DNA of 11,211 nt, from positions 1-11,211 of the forward strand of contig JAFDBA010000140.1 of NCBI GenBank assembly GCA_019313505.1, given 5' to 3'. The notes under the pieces were generated by a model. The model was not told the origin of the DNA and searched no databases. It saw only the letters and a program-made list of their open reading frames with translations. Positions 6,503 through 11,211 of the stretch are shown piece by piece. Within the stretch, counting starts at the first letter, position 1, and every line of letters begins with the position of its first letter. This DNA comes from Deltaproteobacteria bacterium. Lineage in GTDB: Bacteria > Desulfobacterota > Desulfobacteria > Desulfobacterales > UBA11574. The translations under genes and the position numbers were made by a program.

Positions 6503-7645
6503 ATGGCAAAAACGGCGAAAATTGACGTAAAAGACGGGGACCTTCTGGCAACTCTACGAGAGTTTTTTCGATCCATCCTCCAGTTGGATGATATCAGCGC
6601 AATTCTGGTTCCACAACACCTCCCCATGAAGAATGTGGTGATGCCGACTCTTGTGACTGATCCTGAACAACTCAATGGCGCCGACCCCCTGGCACCGGTC
6701 TTCCCCATGAATGCAGCCAAAATCGTTTCCCGGCTAACACGTAAACCCATGGGTGGAAAAGTGGCGGTTGTATTACGTCCATGCGAGATACGCGCATTTG
6801 TCGAGCTGGTGAAACTCAAGCAAGGTCGAATTGAAGAAATGGTGCTGGTGGGAATCGACTGTCTGGGAGCATATAGAAATGTCGATTATACTCAGATCGT
6901 CGGAGAACAGGGAACAGAATTCACTTCGAGATTTTACCGGAATGTCTTGTCCGGGAAAAAAGTGGCTGTGGAAGGGTTTGACCTGACCCCGGCCTGCAAG
7001 GCATGTGAACACCCTGTCCCCAATGGTGCTGACATTTTAATCGGACTTTTCGGGGTTGATACAAACAAAAATCTGCTGGTACAGGCCCAGACTCCAAAAG
7101 GGGAGGATCTTTATAAAAACCTTGATCTTTCTGTGTCAAAGGAACCACCGGAACGCATTGCGGCCGTTGAATCACTGATAGCTGAACGAACAGCCTATCG
7201 TGATAAAATGTTTGCAGAAACTACTGAGGCCACCAACAGCGTTGACAAACTGAACATTTATCTTGCCAACTGCATAAACTGTTACAACTGCAGGGTTGCT
7301 TGTCCGGTTTGCTACTGTAAGGAATGTGTCTTTGTCACAGATGTATTTAACCATGAGCCTGTCCAGTACCTGCGATGGGCCAATCGTAAGGGTGTAATCA
7401 AGATGCCCACTGATACCGTTTTTTACCACCTTACCCGGATTGCCCATATGAGCACCGCATGTGTGGGATGTGGGCAGTGTTCAAATGCCTGTCCTAATAA
7501 CATACCGGTGATGGAGTTGTTTCGAACCGTTTCATATCGCACACAGAAAGCGTTCGAGTACGAACCTGGCAGAAGCATTGATGATGATCCTCCTCTATCG
7601 GTATTCCGTGAGGACGAGCTTGCCGATGTTGTTGGGATTGGATAA
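6503..7645 (+). CDS. FrhB/FdhB-like flavoprotein with 4Fe-4S motifs (coenzyme F420 hydrogenase/dehydrogenase beta family)
   Basis: A 380-residue soluble protein of the FrhB/FdhB family, whose members hold FAD and Fe-S clusters and pass electrons to or from a diffusible carrier (F420 in methanogens). Hallmarks are VVLRPCEIRAFVELVKLKQ at 89-107 and VGIDCLGAY at 116-124. Near the C-terminus lie a cysteine-rich segment with C257, C260, C263, C267, C270, C272, C275 and a ferredoxin-like motif C320, C323, C326, C330. There are no membrane segments. AGGAGAGG lies just before the ATG. It lies between mvhD and the HdrA-receiver fusion in the same direction, so it is probably a subunit or electron port of the Hdr complex. 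Many bacteria carrying such proteins near hdrA are not known to use F420, so the real partner may be NAD(P)H, ferredoxin or formate dehydrogenase; the sequence does not decide. No formate dehydrogenase catalytic subunit is in the window. Confidence 0.85.
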   Translation: MAKTAKIDVKDGDLLATLREFFRSILQLDDISAILVPQHLPMKNVVMPTLVTDPEQLNGADPLAPVFPMNAAKIVSRLTRKPMGGKVAVVLRPCEIRAFVELVKLKQGRIEEMVLVGIDCLGAYRNVDYTQIVGEQGTEFTSRFYRNVLSGKKVAVEGFDLTPACKACEHPVPNGADILIGLFGVDTNKNLLVQAQTPKGEDLYKNLDLSVSKEPPERIAAVESLIAERTAYRDKMFAETTEATNSVDKLNIYLANCINCYNCRVACPVCYCKECVFVTDVFNHEPVQYLRWANRKGVIKMPTDTVFYHLTRIAHMSTACVGCGQCSNACPNNIPVMELFRTVSYRTQKAFEYEPGRSIDDDPPLSVFREDELADVVGIG

Positions 7646-7676
7646 TGAAATTGACGGAATTAACAAGATATTATTT

Positions 7677-7703
7677 ATCCTATTTTCCTGATGAAAATGG
7701 GAT
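7677..7703 (+). other. Intergenic RNA hairpin before the HdrA-receiver gene
   Basis: ATCCTATTTTC (7677-7687) pairs with GAAAATGGGAT (7693-7703) around a 5-base loop, giving an 11-base stem with one G-U pair. It sits in the 76-base gap between the FrhB-like gene and the next start, 18 bases before that ATG. No T-run follows, so it is not an obvious terminator. It could affect mRNA processing or translation. Confidence 0.4.
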
Positions 7704-7721
7704 TATGAAGAAGGTTTTGTT

Positions 7722-10700
7722 ATGAAGAAAAAAGTCGGCACGGCACTGGTGGTGGGAGCCGGAATCAGCGGTATCCGGGCTGCTCTTGATTTGGCGGAAT
7801 TTGGCTATGGCGTAACCCTCATCGATCGGTCACCGCATATCGGAGGGATTTTAAGCCAGTTAGACTATCAGTTTCCCACCGATCGCTGCGGCATGTGCAA
7901 AATGCTTCCCCTGGTGGATCGGGATGCATCGTCTCAGTATTGTCTACGTAAAGGGCTCTTCCACGAAAACATCGAAATCCGTCTTTCCACCGAACTTGTC
8001 TCTGTTGAAGGCGAACCAGGCCATTTTCAGGTATCACTTCGTCAGAAGCCTAACCTTGTGAACTCAGACCTGTGTGTTGGGTGCGGAGAATGCGTAAAAG
8101 TCTGTCCGGTGGAGGTGCCGGACTCTTTTAATGTCGGCTTGACCATACGAAAGGCAATCTATCTTCCTGTCCCTCACAATATTCCCAACACGTATGTCAT
8201 CGATACGATCGCTTGTACCCGGTGTGGGGAGTGTGAACCGGTATGCCCTACGAATGCTATCAAGGTGTCAGAGCAGATCCGAAAGGATTTCCGCATCCTG
8301 GTGGTGGATGACGAATTGATCGTCCGTGATTCCATTAAAGATTGGCTGGAAGATGAAGATTTTGCTGTCGATACAGCCGAATCCGGTCCTGATGCCCTGG
8401 ATCTTTTGTCAAAACAAGCATATCAACTGATGCTCACAGATATCAAAATGCCGGGGATGGACGGTGTGGATCTTCTTCAAAAGGCAAAAGAGGATTTTCC
8501 CGATCTTTGTGTGGTTATGATGACTGCCTACGCCACGGTAGAAACTGCTGTGGAGGCCATGAAGATAGGGGCTCTTGACTATTTCCTTAAACCATTTGAC
8601 CCAGACACCCTTGTTCCCATGGTCATTCGGATATACCAGGATCTCGAAGCAGCTAAGGAACCACCCATGGAGGTCGGAGCCCTGGTCCTCTGTGGCGGCA
8701 CATCCTATTTCGATCCGGCCGTAGGCAAGAACACATTCGGATACGGGATATATCCGAATGTGGTAACAAGTCTTGAGTTCGAAAGGATTTTAAGTGGTAC
8801 CGGTCCGAACCATGGTCGCCTGGTGCGACCTGCCGACGGCAAACCGTTACAAAAAGTGGCCTGGTTCCAGTGTGTGGGATCACGGGACATCCAGATCGAC
8901 GCCGACTTTTGCTCTTCCATCTGCTGCATGCATGCTATAAAAGAATCCCTTGTTGCCAAAGAAAAATCTGATGGGGAGCTGGAAGCAGCCATCTATTACA
9001 TGGATATGCGAACCTTTGGAAAATCTTTCCAGCGCTATCGCGACCAGGCGGAAACCAAGCACGGTGTTCGATTTGAAAGGGGGCGTGTCCATTCCGTGAT
9101 ACAGGATGAAAACAGCGGCGATCTTATCATCAGTCATGTTGATTATACCGGCATCCGCAAGGAAGAGCTCTTTGATATGGTCGTGCTCTCCGTGGGCCAA
9201 AGGCCTGCACCTGGTACGGCTGAACTGGCCGAAATGCTGGAAATACCCCTCAACCAGTATGGTTTCGGTCAAGCCGAACCCTTTTCATTGACCCGGACAA
9301 ATAAGGAAGGAATCCTATTGGGAGGGTCCTTTTCCGGCCTTAAGGATATCAATGAATCAGTAATCCAGGCTTCTGCCGCTGCTTTGTCTGCATCCCATGT
9401 TATTCATACGACCGGCGGCAGTCTTGCTCCTGAACTTACATCCGACGACCCTTTGTTAGACATTTCACAGGAACCGCCCAGAGTAATGATAGCTGTTTGC
9501 ACCTGCGGCGATCTGCTTTCGAAGCTTTTAGACACACAACAACTTGCCAGGCGCCTTGAAACTGACCCGGCTGTGGATCAGGTTGTCTTTCTTGAACAAA
9601 CCTGTACAGCCGAGGGCTGGGAGAACCTTGTTGAACTTGCCAAGAAACATAAACCAAATCGGATTCTAATCGGGGCCTGCCTGCCCTATGTTTATGCACG
9701 CAAAATCAGGAAACTGGGACAATGGGTGGGTTTAAATCCTGCACTTATAGAAGTGGTTGATTTAAGACTTAGCATTTATAGCTCAAAGCTAAAAACAGAA
9801 ACCCCGTCAGCGGAAGAGATATCAGCCGCCAACAATAAGCTGTCAGCTGTCCTGGGTATGGGCCTTGCCAGCCTTAAATGGGTTGATCCGGCTCCTGCAC
9901 CCAGGGTACAGATTATTCAGAAGGCTCTGGTGATAGGCGGCGGAATCGCCGGACTAACATCAGCCCTTGCCATTGCAGATCACGGCTTTCAAGTAGATCT
10001 GGTAGAGCAAGCAGAAGAGTTGGGCGGTAATCTTAACTGGTTAAAAGGAACCCTGGAAGGCAACCCAACGCATACCATCCTGGAAGAAACACTGCAGCGG
10101 GTGGCAAAACACCCCTTGATCCAGGTCCACCTTCAAAGCCGTGTGCTCAGTGCATATGGTTATGTGGGGCGTTTTATTACGACGATTGAAGATAAAGAGG
10201 GGGGCGCCTTGACAGTGGAGCATGGTGTAACGATCCTGGCCACCGGAGGAACTGAAGCCGCTACAACCTCATATAACTTCGGCACAAGCAAGACAATTAT
10301 CACCCAAAAGGAGTTGGAGCAAAAAATAAGTGACAATACAATCGATCCAAGTCAACTCAGATCGGTTGTCATGATTCAATGTGTCGATTCCAGACAGGAA
10401 CCGAGAAATTATTGCAGCCGCATATGCTGTGCGACATCTTTAAAACATGCATTATACCTCAAGGAGCAAAATCCCGATATCTCCATATACATTCTTTATC
10501 GAGACATTATGACCTATGGGTTTGCCGAGTCCTACTACACAAAAGCTCGCAAGGCCGGTGTAATCTTTATCCAGTACGATGTGGCTGAAAAACCTCAAGT
10601 GTCTACTACCAACGGATCTGTTAAGGTCACCACCTTTGAACCGATTATCGGGCACAATGTCCAAATAGATGTCGATCTCGTTGTCCTTGCCACCGGCATT

Positions 10701-11183
10701 GTTCCCTCATTTCCTAAAGACCTATCTGCAGCTTTTGGAACGACCATGGATATGGATGGTTTCTTTGAGGAGGCAGATTCAAAATGGAGACCCGTAGATT
10801 CCCTCAAAGAAGGTATTTTTGCCTGTGGCCTGGCTCATTCCCCTCGTAACATAACGGAATCGATAGCCACTGCCGAAGCTGCGTCCCAGCGGGCCTTAAG
10901 AATACTTGCCCATGAACGGATGCCCACTGGAAAAGTGGTAGCAGATGTCCATCACAGCCTTTGCAGTTTGTGTGAGCTGTGCATAGAGACCTGTCCCTAT
11001 GGCGCTCGTTTCTTGGACCTTGATCTGGAACGGATAATGGTCAACGCTGCCATGTGCCAGGGATGCGGATCATGCGCCACAGTTTGTCCTAACAGCGCTT
11101 CGATTTTGGCCGGGTTTTTAGACCAGCAAATGTTTGATGTAATCGATTTTGCACTTGAAGGAACGGCTTTGGGGGGCACATGA
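7722..11183 (+). CDS. Tandem HdrA-HdrA flavoprotein with embedded response-regulator receiver domain
   Basis: A 1153-residue fusion. The first HdrA unit (1-565) lacks the HdrA N-terminal domain. It has an FAD motif (VVGAGISG, 10-17), FPTDRCGMC at 51-59, two 4Fe-4S motifs (C118, C121, C124, C128; C165, C168, C171, C175), then a receiver domain at about 189-308, then the second flavin half (CVGSRD at 384, C397, C401, C402). The receiver is complete: acidic D196/D197, phospho-acceptor D240 in LTDIKMPGMDG, T268 and K290 in LKPF. It is closest in style to NtrC/AtoC receivers. The second HdrA unit (586-1153) starts with a CTCG N-terminal domain, has GGGIAG at 739-744 and QCVDSR, YCSRICC, but lacks the DCxxC motif. 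It ends in two 4Fe-4S motifs (from C1081 and C1112). GAAGG lies 7 bases before the ATG. It is a large HdrA-like (HdrL-type) electron carrier, perhaps gated by phosphorylation. Confidence 0.93.
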   Translation: MKKKVGTALVVGAGISGIRAALDLAEFGYGVTLIDRSPHIGGILSQLDYQFPTDRCGMCKMLPLVDRDASSQYCLRKGLFHENIEIRLSTELVSVEGEPGHFQVSLRQKPNLVNSDLCVGCGECVKVCPVEVPDSFNVGLTIRKAIYLPVPHNIPNTYVIDTIACTRCGECEPVCPTNAIKVSEQIRKDFRILVVDDELIVRDSIKDWLEDEDFAVDTAESGPDALDLLSKQAYQLMLTDIKMPGMDGVDLLQKAKEDFPDLCVVMMTAYATVETAVEAMKIGALDYFLKPFDPDTLVPMVIRIYQDLEAAKEPPMEVGALVLCGGTSYFDPAVGKNTFGYGIYPNVVTSLEFERILSGTGPNHGRLVRPADGKPLQKVAWFQCVGSRDIQIDADFCSSICCMHAIKESLVAKEKSDGELEAAIYYMDMRTFGKSFQRYRDQAETKHGVRFERGRVHSVIQDENSGDLIISHVDYTGIRKEELFDMVVLSVGQRPAPGTAELAEMLEIPLNQYGFGQAEPFSLTRTNKEGILLGGSFSGLKDINESVIQASAAALSASHVIHTTGGSLAPELTSDDPLLDISQEPPRVMIAVCTCGDLLSKLLDTQQLARRLETDPAVDQVVFLEQTCTAEGWENLVELAKKHKPNRILIGACLPYVYARKIRKLGQWVGLNPALIEVVDLRLSIYSSKLKTETPSAEEISAANNKLSAVLGMGLASLKWVDPAPAPRVQIIQKALVIGGGIAGLTSALAIADHGFQVDLVEQAEELGGNLNWLKGTLEGNPTHTILEETLQRVAKHPLIQVHLQSRVLSAYGYVGRFITTIEDKEGGALTVEHGVTILATGGTEAATTSYNFGTSKTIITQKELEQKISDNTIDPSQLRSVVMIQCVDSRQEPRNYCSRICCATSLKHALYLKEQNPDISIYILYRDIMTYGFAESYYTKARKAGVIFIQYDVAEKPQVSTTNGSVKVTTFEPIIGHNVQIDVDLVVLATGIVPSFPKDLSAAFGTTMDMDGFFEEADSKWRPVDSLKEGIFACGLAHSPRNITESIATAEAASQRALRILAHERMPTGKVVADVHHSLCSLCELCIETCPYGARFLDLDLERIMVNAAMCQGCGSCATVCPNSASILAGFLDQQMFDVIDFALEGTALGGT

Positions 11184-11211
11184 ACCGTTTAGAAAAAATA
11201 GAAAGCGAACA
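11180..11211 (+). CDS. Start of next operon gene (partial, 10 residues visible)
   Basis: An ATG at 11180 overlaps the TGA of the upstream gene as ATGA and follows a GGGGGG stretch that can serve as ribosome-binding site. The visible peptide is MNRLEKIESE before the window ends. The overlap implies translational coupling and the same operon. Too little is visible to assign a family; an Hdr-type partner would be plausible but is not shown. Confidence 0.6.
   Translation, partial: MNRLEKIESE

Overview
The window looks like part of a chromosome from a strictly anaerobic, sulfate-reducing-type bacterium, most likely Desulfobacterota (Desulfobacterales-like). The basis is gene content: HdrA-type flavoproteins, an MvhD-type protein, an FrhB/FdhB-type iron-sulfur flavoprotein, and Cys-rich proteins with a glycine-cleavage-H-like domain. 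I infer the lineage from this content; no marker gene proves it.

Layout. On the minus strand, positions 1656 down to 1 hold two tandem, paralogous GcvH-like genes; the second runs off the left edge. A good sigma-54-type promoter match lies just upstream of the first. Positions 1657-2421 are a 765-base AT-rich divergent intergenic region with dyads and short repeats and no convincing gene. On the plus strand follows an apparent operon: a 1136-residue HdrA with an embedded NfnB/GltD-like NAD(P)H module (2422-5832); a 162-base inverted-repeat element (about 5847-6008); an mvhD-like gene broken by a frameshift or small deletion (6034-6430); an FrhB/FdhB-like protein (6503-7645); a 1153-residue tandem HdrA-HdrA protein carrying a complete response-regulator receiver domain (7722-11183); and the first codons of one more gene that overlaps it by ATGA (from 11180).

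How the genes may work together. By analogy with known Hdr systems, the plus-strand genes should encode a cytoplasmic electron-transfer, possibly flavin-based electron-bifurcating, complex. NAD(P)H would enter at the NfnB-like module of the first HdrA. The FrhB/FdhB-like subunit would be a second flavin/Fe-S port, and MvhD would link modules, but its gene appears broken here. No HdrB, HdrC, hydrogenase or formate dehydrogenase catalytic subunit is visible, so the final electron acceptor is unknown. The most unusual feature is the receiver domain built into an HdrA redox enzyme with all its phosphorylation residues intact. It suggests that a phosphorelay may control electron flow directly. The divergent GcvH-like pair, with repeated four-cysteine motifs, may be functionally tied to this redox operon, but only proximity supports that.
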